This document shows, piece after piece, positions 8,926 through 19,895 of a stretch of DNA of 64,000 nucleotides; position 1 is the first letter of the stretch; every line of letters starts with the position of its first letter. The notes beneath the pieces were generated by a model that did not search any database, had not been told where the DNA came from, and saw only the letters and a list, made by a program, of their open reading frames with translations. Made by a program: the position numbers and the translations under genes. Source of the DNA: CAWKGV01 sp963849305. Its GTDB lineage: Bacteria > Pseudomonadota > Alphaproteobacteria > Acetobacterales > Acetobacteraceae. Location of the stretch: NCBI GenBank assembly GCA_963849305.1, contig CAWKGV010000006.1:372001-436000 (forward strand), written 5' to 3'.

Positions 8926-10492
8926 CCTGGATAGTGCCTGTTCCATCGCCTCCTCGCCCGCCGCGAGGAACCGGTCGGCGTGCCGGAAGTCACGCCAAGT
9001 CCCGGGCCCGAACCGGGGCGTGACTGGCACGGAAGCCGCGGCGGTCTGAGCGGCGGCTGCGCCGAGCGAGGCCAGCTCCAGGCTCTCGATGAGCGGGTCA
9101 CGGTCGCGCGCGACCCGTTCCGGTTCTGGTGCCCCCCGGCCACGCCGGCAGTGCTGGCCGGCCCAGCAGGTTAGCCGCGATCGTGACATCGACCCCGGCC
9201 AGCGCGGCGGTCGGAACCGGTGTGAGGACAACGGCGTCGATCAGCCGCTGGTCACCCCGCCGCGCCGGAAGATACAGGCCAGGCACGGTCGTGGCCGCAA
9301 CCAGCGCGTCCGCTACCCGGCCCTCGGTCAGCGACACGGGGCACTGAGCGGCCAGATCTGCGGCCATCACGGCCAGCGGCATCGCCAGGTCAGCGAACCG
9401 GGCGTCCGCGGTTGTCTCCCGGGCCAGGCGCACGGCGGCGCCGTCGACGCCGCCGCGGCGGAACATTGCCTGCACGGCGGCGGTGTCGAAGCGCTCTCGC
9501 AGCAGCTGTCCGACGGTGCCCGCGTCATGCCCCAACGCCGTCCACGCAGCGACCCAGGCGCCGATGCTGCTGCCGGCGACCGCATCGACGACGTAGCCGG
9601 CTCGCTGCAGGCTGCGCAGCGCACCGACGTGCACCCAGCCCTTTGCCCCGCCCGCCCCGAACGCGATCCCGATCGAGGCGCGGGCCAGCCGGGCGCCCGA
9701 GCCGGGCTGGCTCCAGGGTGGGTTCGACCCGGTTCACCTCGGTCGGAAGCGGGGCGGCGAGGACCGGGTCAAAGGCGCCGTCCGCAGGCAGCACGGTTAT
9801 CGTGCGGTCGCAGTAATCGAGCAACTCGGCGAGGTTGGCGTGGTCGGTGCGCAGGTGCAGGAGCATCGGCCCGGCGGCAGCAGCCGCGGCGTCGAGCCGG
9901 GCGAGCAGCTCGGGCGCCGGCATCTGCCTTGCGGCGATGCCGCTCTCTGGCGTGGCGGTCCCGCCGATAGGGCTGGCACCGGCAGCGTCGAGCACGGTCA
10001 ATGGTGCGGCACTGGCCGCCTGAGCCGTGGCGACCGCGGTCGCTGCACCTGCCCAGCCAGCCGACCCGGTCAGCAGCGGGAGGGGCGGGTGCGCGCGGCC
10101 AGCCGCCGGCTCACGATCCCGGCGAGATTAGCCAGAAGCACGGGGGTGGCCGGCAGCAAGGGCCAGGAACGCCTCGGGCACGGCGCTGGGCACCTGCGCG
10201 GGCAGCGTTGCCGAACGCGGCTCGCCAGTGAGCAACGCGACCTCGCCCACGACATCACCCGCCCGTTGCCGCCCGAGCAGAGCTGCGGTGTCGCCGTCGA
10301 GCACGTGCGCAGGCCACGCTCGACGAGGTAGAGGCTGTCGCTGCGGTCCCCCGCCCGGCACAGCACCGCGCCGGCCGGCAGCACACGCGATTGCAACTGC
10401 GCGTGCAGCGCCTCGCGCGCGCGCTCGTCGAGGCTGTCGAACAGTCCCTGGCTCGCCGGGATGATCTCGAGCGGACGAGGGCTGATATGCAT
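8896..10492 (-). pseudogene. Cyclic-nucleotide-binding patatin-like phospholipase, multiple frameshifts
   Basis: A decayed two-domain gene. The N-terminal part is a cNMP-binding domain (start ATG 10492; GDVVGEVALLTGEPRSAT retains the Glu and Arg of the phosphate cassette). After a linker comes a patatin domain with GAGGAKGWVHVGAL (oxyanion loop) and AGSSIGAW (nucleophile elbow). Fragments lie in changing frames: shifts near 10316, 10142 (five-C run), 10085, 9700 and 9135. I count about five in 1.6 kb, so it is probably a true pseudogene unless local sequence quality is poor. The architecture resembles NTE/RssA-type phospholipases gated by cyclic nucleotides. It converges on the cyclase gene and overlaps its end by about 30 bases. 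A partial copy lies at 2676-2784. Confidence 0.75.
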
Positions 10493-10846
10493 GTCACTCT
10501 CCAGTGCTGGAAAAGCGAGAGGCGCAAGGTGCAGTCAACGCCAGGGAGCAGACACCTCACGGGCGTTCATGTCCTCGAAGTTGGCGGGAGGATCGAGCGA
10601 AGTTTTGCCGAGACCGACACGAAGTTCGGCATGTCACCCAGAGGTTTCGCCGATCATCAATGGCCTTGCGGACCCCGAACTCGTCGATCCGAGACCCGAC
10701 TGCGTCCGGTCGCGGCGGCTGCCAAACGATCTTCCGACAGTGCCGACGAACGGAAGCTTTAGCGAAAGGAGGGCCGAACCCGGCTTATCGGTCGCGGGAA
10801 TCTCCCCGATCCTAGGGAACCCGCGATGACCGACCGGCTGCGGCGG
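10493..10846. other. Gap holding the patatin leader; remainder featureless
   Basis: The left part is the leader of the cNMP-patatin gene and contains the structured motif listed separately (10536-10641). From about 10645 to the regulator's end at 10847 I see no gene. Confidence 0.4.
10536..10641 (-). promoter_or_regulatory. Putative structured leader motif, copy B (upstream of cNMP-patatin)
   Basis: Resembles a stretch upstream of the GNAT gene (13185-13268). Shared minus-strand parts include a stem GGACA/TGTCT enclosing a GAA-containing bulge and a CC-GTGA-GG hairpin, followed by CTCCC and GGCGTTG. An outer match is TGCCGAACTTCGTG. It ends about 44 bases before the start codon at 10492. It matches no riboswitch class that I can name. 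Confidence 0.35.
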
Positions 10847-12451
10847 CTACTCCGGCAGACCAGCCTTACGCAGCGCCTCGAACAGCACCGGATCGCGCAT
10901 GCCGGTCTGCGCGCGGGCGGTGGAGACAGTGTAGCCCGGCGCCACGGCCAACAGGCGTTTGAGCGCCTCCTCAGTCGCGGCGCGGTCGCCGAGCTGGGCG
11001 AGGCTTGCCACCAGAAGCCGGTGGGCCGGCACGAAGTTCGGCCGGTCGCCGAGCGCGCGGCGCCCTAGTTCCACTGCCCTCTCGTACCGCCGCAGCAAGA
11101 AATTGGCGAAGCCGAGCGCGGTGGTGATATAGAACATTGCCGGGTCGACCGGACTGAGCCGCATTGCCCGCTCAAGATGCGTGACCGCCGTCGGCGCATC
11201 GCCGAGATAAATCCGGAGCCAGCCGCTGACCCAGAGCACCAGGGCCGAGTTGGGCGCGAGCAGGAGCGCGCGCTCGGCGGCCGCTCTGCCGGATTCGTAG
11301 TCTTTGGCAAAGAAGGCCAGGGCGTGACCGGCGGAGGCGAGGGCGCTCGGGGCATCCTCGCCGCCGCTATCCGCCACGTCGCGCGCGAACCGGACCGCTT
11401 CTTCGACATCGCGCTTCTCCGCCCAGCCTTGCCCAAACCGGATGATGTGCAGGCCCGCGAGAGTGCCCTTGGCGGCTGCGAAGCCAGGGTCGAGGGCGAT
11501 GGCCCGGCGGAGCAGCCGCAACGATTCCTCATTGCCCTCCCGGGTCGCGAAGCGGTGCGGCAGGGCGCGGAGATAGAGATCATAGGCGGTGAGGCTCTCG
11601 GTCGGTCTGGCCCGTGCGCGCGCGACCTCGGCCAACCGCAGGCTGGGCTCGATGGCGCCGACCACCGCCTCGGTCAGCCGGTCTTGCAAGTCGAAGATGT
11701 CGGCCAGATCGCCGTCGAAGCGTCCGGTCCAGACCTGCGCTCCGGCCTCGGTTTCGCACAGTTGCGCGGAGATGCGGACCCGGTTGCCCGCTTTGCGGAT
11801 GCTGCCCTCGAGCACGTAGCCGACCCCGAGATCGCGTCCGACCTGACGCACGTCCACAGCCCGGCCCTTGTAGGTGAAGGCCGAGTTGCGGGCGATCACC
11901 GAGAACCAGCGCAGGTGCGAGAGCGCCGTCGTCACGTCCTCGGTGATACCATCGGCGAAGTAGTCCTGCCCGGGATCGCCGGTCATGTTGGCGAACGGCA
12001 GCACCACGAGCATGGGACGGCTGGCTGGCGACTGCGCAATCGCAGACGCCCCGGGCGGTTCCATCGGCGTTTGGTCGGGAGCGGGCGGAAGGACGACCAG
12101 AGTGGCCTCGTCGTCGAGGCGCGACACCTCGGCGGCGAACAGAAAACCGCGGCGCGGCACGGTGCGCAGCAGCCGCTGCTCGCCATCGCCCAGCGCGCGG
12201 CGGATCTCCTTGACCACCTGGGTGACGCTGTCGTCGGTGACGATCACTCCGGGCCAGATCGCCGCCATGATCTCGTCGCGGTCGATCAGGCGCCCAGCGT
12301 TCTCGACCAACTGGCGCAGTAACGCGAAGGCTTTTGGGCGCAGCGCCACCTCGGTTCCACCAGCCGCCAGCAATGCGCCACGGACGAGGTCGAGCGTGAA
12401 GCAGTCGAAGCAATAGACGGTGCCCTTCGGGCCATGCGCGTCCACATCCAT
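10847..12451 (-). CDS. Winged-helix DNA-binding regulator with TolB-like and TPR domains
   Basis: Predicted cytoplasmic transcription regulator, 534 residues. Residues ~10-105 form an OmpR/CadC-type winged helix (ALRPKAFALLRQLVENAG, VTQVVKEIRRALGD, TVPRRGFLF). Residues ~140-260 form the TolB-like domain typical of alphaproteobacterial cyclase-related regulators (LPFANMTGDPGQDYFADGIT, YVLEGSIRKAG, WTGRFDGDLADIF). TPR-like helices fill the rest. Relatives carry a class III cyclase domain where this one has the DNA-binding domain. The start is the ATG at 12451 (MDVDAHGPKG); an ATG at 12502 is less likely. No receiver Asp or membrane segment is seen, so the input is unknown. It faces towards the cyclic-nucleotide island but is intact. 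Confidence 0.85.
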   Translation of the reverse strand: MDVDAHGPKGTVYCFDCFTLDLVRGALLAAGGTEVALRPKAFALLRQLVENAGRLIDRDEIMAAIWPGVIVTDDSVTQVVKEIRRALGDGEQRLLRTVPRRGFLFAAEVSRLDDEATLVVLPPAPDQTPMEPPGASAIAQSPASRPMLVVLPFANMTGDPGQDYFADGITEDVTTALSHLRWFSVIARNSAFTYKGRAVDVRQVGRDLGVGYVLEGSIRKAGNRVRISAQLCETEAGAQVWTGRFDGDLADIFDLQDRLTEAVVGAIEPSLRLAEVARARARPTESLTAYDLYLRALPHRFATREGNEESLRLLRRAIALDPGFAAAKGTLAGLHIIRFGQGWAEKRDVEEAVRFARDVADSGGEDAPSALASAGHALAFFAKDYESGRAAAERALLLAPNSALVLWVSGWLRIYLGDAPTAVTHLERAMRLSPVDPAMFYITTALGFANFLLRRYERAVELGRRALGDRPNFVPAHRLLVASLAQLGDRAATEEALKRLLAVAPGYTVSTARAQTGMRDPVLFEALRKAGLPE

Positions 12452-12610
12452 TCGCCAGTCCTCCAGGCGACCCCGATGGGGCCCTGCTCGCGCTCCGGGC
12501 ACTGCAATTCACGAGGACCGAAGCTGCCGCGTCAAGGGTTGCCCACATCGTGCTGAACGCAACTCGGCGCGTGTCGGAGATCCCGCCGTCGCTATTGGCA
12601 TGAGCACGGC

Positions 12611-13141
12611 TCAGTTCAGTGCGGAAAGCGGGATTTCACAGGAGTCCGCGAGTGCCGCGACCCGCCCGCCAAGGTGGCGGACCAAGCCCCGGATCGCGAT
12701 GTTGGACGGGTCGAACTCGAACACAGCGGCATGAGCGCCGCGCGCTGAGACGGCGCCACAAACGCGCCCCACGAGGTCCGCGCCCAGCCCCCGGCGGCGG
12801 TGCTCCGGGGCGACGCTCACGGCGATCTCTACGAACCACCTCTGATGGCCGGCTCCAGCGCCACAAGCGAAGCCAAGTGCAGCGCCGATCATATCGCCGG
12901 CCGCATCGAACGCCGCGAAGCAGACCGTCTCCCCCAAGTCCAGCTCATCGCAGTGCCGCTGGATTGCCGCATCGCTCACATTGCCGCTGAAGCGGGTACG
13001 CCGATCCTCCCGCGGCAAGCCGATCAGGTGCGCCGTCAGCGCGGCGCGATCACCATGATCAAGGGGGCGGATCAGCAAGGCATGAACGCTGGTCAGGGCC
13101 GTGGGAAGCGACGAAATGTCGGATGACGGCTGATGCAGCAT
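12611..13141 (-). CDS. GNAT-family N-acetyltransferase
   Basis: Acetyl-CoA-dependent N-acetyltransferase of 176 residues. The central part holds beta4 (WFVEIAVSV) and the pyrophosphate-binding loop RRRGLGADLV, which matches the GNAT Q/RxxGxG/A motif, followed by FEFDPSNIAIRGLVRHLG. The substrate cannot be told from sequence. The ATG at 13141 is preceded by GAGGGAGACACC, a strong ribosome-binding site. A structured leader resembling one upstream of the cNMP-patatin precedes it. It stands alone between the regulator and the fused ABC exporter. Confidence 0.85.
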   Translation of the reverse strand: MLHQPSSDISSLPTALTSVHALLIRPLDHGDRAALTAHLIGLPREDRRTRFSGNVSDAAIQRHCDELDLGETVCFAAFDAAGDMIGAALGFACGAGAGHQRWFVEIAVSVAPEHRRRGLGADLVGRVCGAVSARGAHAAVFEFDPSNIAIRGLVRHLGGRVAALADSCEIPLSALN

Positions 13142-13184
13142 CGTGGTGTCTCCCTCTTCGCGGGGCGGGCGCCTGGAGCGCCGC

Positions 13185-13268
13185 CAATGCCCGGGAGGAG
13201 ACACCCCGAGGGGTTTTCGTGTCCCGGAAGGCGCAGAGAAGCCGGCACGAAGCTTCGGCGATATCAGG
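13185..13268 (-). promoter_or_regulatory. Putative structured leader motif, copy A (upstream of GNAT gene)
   Basis: On the minus strand GGGACAC pairs with GTGTCTCC, enclosing a GAAA bulge and an inner CCCC-TC-GGGG hairpin. CTCCCGGGCATTGGCGG follows, with an upstream CGCCGAAGCTTCGTGCCGG. The arrangement and much of the primary sequence match 10536-10641. It lies 44 bases before the GNAT start. The mirrored strand would give a terminator-like CCCCGAGGGG-TTTT, but no plus-strand gene ends here. A cis-acting RNA is the better reading, and this is inference. Confidence 0.35.
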
Positions 13269-13313
13269 ACGAATCCGAGAGACTTTCCGGAAACCTCGCC
13301 GAAGTTGCGTCGC

Positions 13314-16874
<3,561 letters not shown>

Positions 16875-16971
16875 GCTTCGCTATCCCCGCCAAGCACCCG
16901 GAACCGCTGTAGCAAATGGCGGCTGACAAAGTAAGGTGGGCGCATTACATTGGGTACTCGGAGGAGAGCTA

Positions 16972-17304
16972 ATGCCGCCCATCGTCGAGGAAGTCTGCAC
17001 CATCACCGCGAAAGGACAGACCACCGTGCCCCGCGCCGTGCGCCAGGCACTCGGGGTCGGGTTTGGCGGCAGGATCGCCTTTCGCGTAGAGGAAGGCACC
17101 GTCACCGTTCGCGCCGTCCCGGAGGAGGCCCACGATCCCGCGCTGGCAGCCTTCCTGGAACTGATTGAGGCGGATTTTTCCGCTCGGCCTGCCGAGGCCG
17201 TGCGGCCGTTTCCTTTGGCCCTGGCAGACCGCTGGGAGGAGCTGACCGAGGGAGTGGACTTAGAAAACCTCGACGCTCCGATCGAAGGCGAGGTGACCCT
17301 TTAA
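16972..17304 (+). CDS. prlF: PrlF/SohA-type antitoxin (AbrB fold)
   Basis: Antitoxin of a type II toxin-antitoxin pair, 110 residues. The N-terminal SpoVT/AbrB swapped-hairpin DNA-binding domain is clear (TITAKGQTTVPRAVRQALGV, then RIAFRVEEGTVTVR). The acidic C-terminal part (LALADRWEELTEGVDLENLD) is where PrlF proteins bind the toxin. The ATG at 16972 follows GGAGGAGAG, ideal ribosome-binding spacing, and is preferred to an upstream ATG at 16936. The yhaV toxin begins 7 bases after the stop. Autoregulation by the complex is known for the family. Confidence 0.9.
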   Translation: MPPIVEEVCTITAKGQTTVPRAVRQALGVGFGGRIAFRVEEGTVTVRAVPEEAHDPALAAFLELIEADFSARPAEAVRPFPLALADRWEELTEGVDLENLDAPIEGEVTL

Positions 17305-17311
17305 GGCGCCG

Positions 17312-17779
17312 GTGCTGGAACGGCATGGGTGGCGGTTGTTTGCTCATCCGGTGTTCGTCGATCAGATGGAGCGCCTGACGACCTCCGTGGAGCGTGCGCG
17401 GGCGCACGACCCGGATAGATGGCAAAACAAGACCGATACACGGCTGCTGGCCGCCGTGCACGCGCTGGTTCTGGATCGCATTCCCCGTCACCCGCTGGCG
17501 CCCGAGTTCCGGCAGGGAAATACGTTGGGGCCAGAGCGACGGCATTGGTTTCGGGCCAAGTTCGCAGGCAATCGCTTCCGGCTTTTCTTCCGTGCCGATT
17601 CGGCGGCCCGGGTGATTGTTTACGCCTGGGTCAACGACCGCGATACGCTGCGCAAGGCAGGCGCCGGGAGCGATCCGTATGCCGTGTTCGCGCGTATGTT
17701 GGCGAGCGGCAAACCACCTGATGACTGGCCTGCACTGCTGGTCGCGGCGTTACCGTTGCAAGATCCGTCGCCACCATAA
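17312..17779 (+). CDS. yhaV: YhaV-type mRNA interferase toxin
   Basis: Toxin partner of the preceding antitoxin, 155 residues, the usual YhaV length. Family features seen are the N-terminal HGWRLFAHPVF, ALVLDRIPRHPLAPEFRQGNTLG, HWFRAKFAGNRFRLFFR and VIVYAWVNDRDTLRKAGAGSDPY. YhaV is a RelE-superfamily ribosome-linked RNase. The start is a GTG at 17312, since the nearby ATG is out of frame. Order (antitoxin first) and the 7-base gap are standard for the pair. Confidence 0.9.
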   Translation: MLERHGWRLFAHPVFVDQMERLTTSVERARAHDPDRWQNKTDTRLLAAVHALVLDRIPRHPLAPEFRQGNTLGPERRHWFRAKFAGNRFRLFFRADSAARVIVYAWVNDRDTLRKAGAGSDPYAVFARMLASGKPPDDWPALLVAALPLQDPSPP

Positions 17780-17827
17780 GCGCGTCCGGGCGCTAAAGCC
17801 TCTGGGCGAAATACATACATCCCTTCG

Positions 17828-18286
17828 CTATGGCGCCCGCACGGGCCGGCGAGGCACGACCAGGGTCGGGGTGAAGGTCTGCACCGGCTCGTCGTTCTGG
17901 TTCAGGGTCGTGCAGCGGACCGCGACCGTGCCCCGGTCCGGCTTCGAGCGCGAGGGCGTGACCTCGATCACCTCGTACTCTACCCGCAACGTGTCGCCTG
18001 GACGCACCGGCTTGAGCCAGCGCAGCTCGCCGCCGGTGCCGATGATCCCGCCGGCCAGCGGCAGACCGCCCTCGACATTGAGGCGCATCGTGATCGCGGC
18101 GGTGTGCCACCCGCTCGCCGCCAATCCCCCGAACAGCGTTCCGCGCGCTACCGCATCATCGAGGTGGAACGGTTGCGGGTCGTACTCCGCGGCGAAACGC
18201 CTGATCTCCTCTGCCGTGATCGTGTGCGCGCCGCTCGCGAAACGCTGCCCGACATGAAGATCTTCCAGGTATAAGTGCGCGGTCAT
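17828..18286 (-). CDS. MaoC-family hydratase/dehydratase
   Basis: Hot-dog-fold enoyl-CoA hydratase-like protein, 152 residues. The N-terminal part FAAEYDPQPFHLDD carries the Asp and His of the catalytic dyad (hydratase 2 motif), and LFGGLAASGWHTAA is characteristic. The C-terminal half (LRWLKPVRPGDTLRVEYEV) is the usual MaoC-like end. The acyl-CoA substrate is not evident. It is divergent from the FAD-linked oxidase at 18398 with a ~110-base shared promoter region. Confidence 0.9.
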   Translation of the reverse strand: MTAHLYLEDLHVGQRFASGAHTITAEEIRRFAAEYDPQPFHLDDAVARGTLFGGLAASGWHTAAITMRLNVEGGLPLAGGIIGTGGELRWLKPVRPGDTLRVEYEVIEVTPSRSKPDRGTVAVRCTTLNQNDEPVQTFTPTLVVPRRPVRAP

Positions 18287-18397
18287 TCGCCCTCCGATTA
18301 CGCATCATCATCGTAGCCGGCGCGCTGATGGCGGTCATCGGCATATCGTCTTGTCACGCTTTTCGTTCAGGATAGTCTGCCGGCCACGGAGGACTTT

Positions 18398-19828
18398 ATG
18401 CCGGATACCAGGCCCGCCGTCGCATCGCTGCTCGACCGCATCCGCGCCGTGGTCGGCGAGCGGGGCCTGATCACCGGGCCGGCCGACACCGCCGCATATG
18501 TCGAGGATTGGCGCGGCCTCTATCGCGGACGCACGCCCGCAGTCGTTCGTCCCGCCGGCACCGATGAGGTCGCGGCGGTCGTGCGCCTGTGCGCCGAGAC
18601 GGGCATGCCGATCGTTCCGCAGGGCGGCAACACGTCCATGGTCGGCGGCGCCACGCCCTCGGAAGACGGCACCGAGATCGTGCTGAGCCTCGCGCGCATG
18701 AACCATGTGGGCGAGATCGATCCGCTGGATCTGACGCTTACCGTGCAGGCTGGCGTTACGCTGCGAGCGGCGCAGGACGCCGCGGCGGCGGCGGGCTGCC
18801 TGCTGCCGTTGTCGATCTCCGCCGAGGGCTCAGCACAGATCGGCGGCGTACTGGCCACCAACGCCGGCGGCAACAATACGGTACGCTACGGAAACGCGCG
18901 CGACCTGGTGCTGGGGCTGGAGGTGGTGCTGGCCGACGGCAGCGTCTGGGACGGGCTGCGTCGGCTGCGCAAGGACAATACCGGCTATTGCCTGCGCCAA
19001 TTGTTCGTGGGTTCCGAGGGCACGCTGGGCGTGATCACCGCCGCGGTGCTGAAGCTGGTTTCGCGCGCGCGGGAGACGGCGGTGGCGCTGTGCGCCGTAG
19101 CCTCGCCTGAGGCGGCGCTGGCCCTGTTCGGCCGATTCCAGAGCCACGACCCGGGGGCGGTGCAGTCGTTCGAATACATGTCCGGGCAGGGCATGGAGTT
19201 CGTGCTCAAGCATATCCCCGGCGCGGTGCTGCCGCTTGCCCGGCCGGCCGGCCATTACGCGCTGGTCGAGCTGGCCACGGCGCGCGACGGCGCCGATTTG
19301 CGCGGCCGGCTGGAACAGGTGCTGGAGCAGGCGCTTACCGACGAGATCGTGGAGGATGCGGCGATCGCCGAGAGCGAGGCGCAGCGCGCCGCGATCTGGG
19401 CGCTGCGCGAGGAGCATTCGGAGGCGCAGAAGCGCGAGGGCGCCTCGGTGAAGAACGATGTCTCGGTGCCGGTCGCGAAAGTTCCGGCACTGATTCGTCG
19501 TGCCACCGAAGCCTGCGAGCGGCTGGTGCCCGGCATCCGCGCGGTCCCGTTCGGCCATCTCGGCGACGGCAACATCCATTTCAATCTGGAGCAGCCCCCG
19601 GACGCGAACCCGAGGGCGTTCCTCGCCCAAGATCATGCGATCATGGACGCGGTCAACGCGGTGGTGCGGGAATTGGGCGGCAGCTTCTCGGCCGAACACG
19701 GGGTCGGGCGTCTGAAAGCGTACATGATGCCCGCGTGGCGGGGCGGAGCAGAACTTGAGACGATGCGCAAGATCAAGGCCGCGCTCGATCCGCGCGGAAT
19801 CCTGAACCCGGGCAAGGTGCTGCCCTGA
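18398..19828 (+). CDS. FAD-linked oxidase, GlcD / D-2-hydroxyacid dehydrogenase type
   Basis: Flavin enzyme of the VAO/GlcD family, 476 residues, probably oxidising a D-2-hydroxyacid such as D-lactate, glycolate or D-2-hydroxyglutarate. The N-terminal FAD-binding half shows VPQGGNTSMVGGATP and GGVLATNAGGNNTVRYGNARDLVLG. The C-terminal FAD-oxidase domain shows PFGHLGDGNIHFNL, with the metal or substrate His, and SAEHGVGRLKAYMM. The ATG at 18398 follows GGAGG (CACGGAGGACTTT). It ends 67 bases before the polyketide synthase gene on the same strand. Substrate choice is not readable from the sequence. Confidence 0.9.
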   Translation: MPDTRPAVASLLDRIRAVVGERGLITGPADTAAYVEDWRGLYRGRTPAVVRPAGTDEVAAVVRLCAETGMPIVPQGGNTSMVGGATPSEDGTEIVLSLARMNHVGEIDPLDLTLTVQAGVTLRAAQDAAAAAGCLLPLSISAEGSAQIGGVLATNAGGNNTVRYGNARDLVLGLEVVLADGSVWDGLRRLRKDNTGYCLRQLFVGSEGTLGVITAAVLKLVSRARETAVALCAVASPEAALALFGRFQSHDPGAVQSFEYMSGQGMEFVLKHIPGAVLPLARPAGHYALVELATARDGADLRGRLEQVLEQALTDEIVEDAAIAESEAQRAAIWALREEHSEAQKREGASVKNDVSVPVAKVPALIRRATEACERLVPGIRAVPFGHLGDGNIHFNLEQPPDANPRAFLAQDHAIMDAVNAVVRELGGSFSAEHGVGRLKAYMMPAWRGGAELETMRKIKAALDPRGILNPGKVLP

Positions 19829-19895
19829 TCCCGGCCGGGTGCAACCGCCCGGCGGCCTTCCTAGCTTGCAAGAACGGGAACGACGCGAGGGTGCG

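Noticed and set aside
3706..10492. Calling the cyclic-nucleotide island a CBASS or Pycsar system
   Set aside because: There is no CD-NTase, and the cyclase has AAA/TPR parts unlike PycC; effectors are not the known PycTM or PycTIR. It is reported only as a hypothesis.
10536..10641. Glycine, TPP or yybP-type riboswitch
   Set aside because: Key consensus blocks of those classes are not present; only the leader-like pairing is supported.
13190..13220. Rho-independent terminator CCCCGAGGGG-TTTT on the plus strand
   Set aside because: No plus-strand gene ends upstream; the same hairpin fits better as part of the minus-strand leader.
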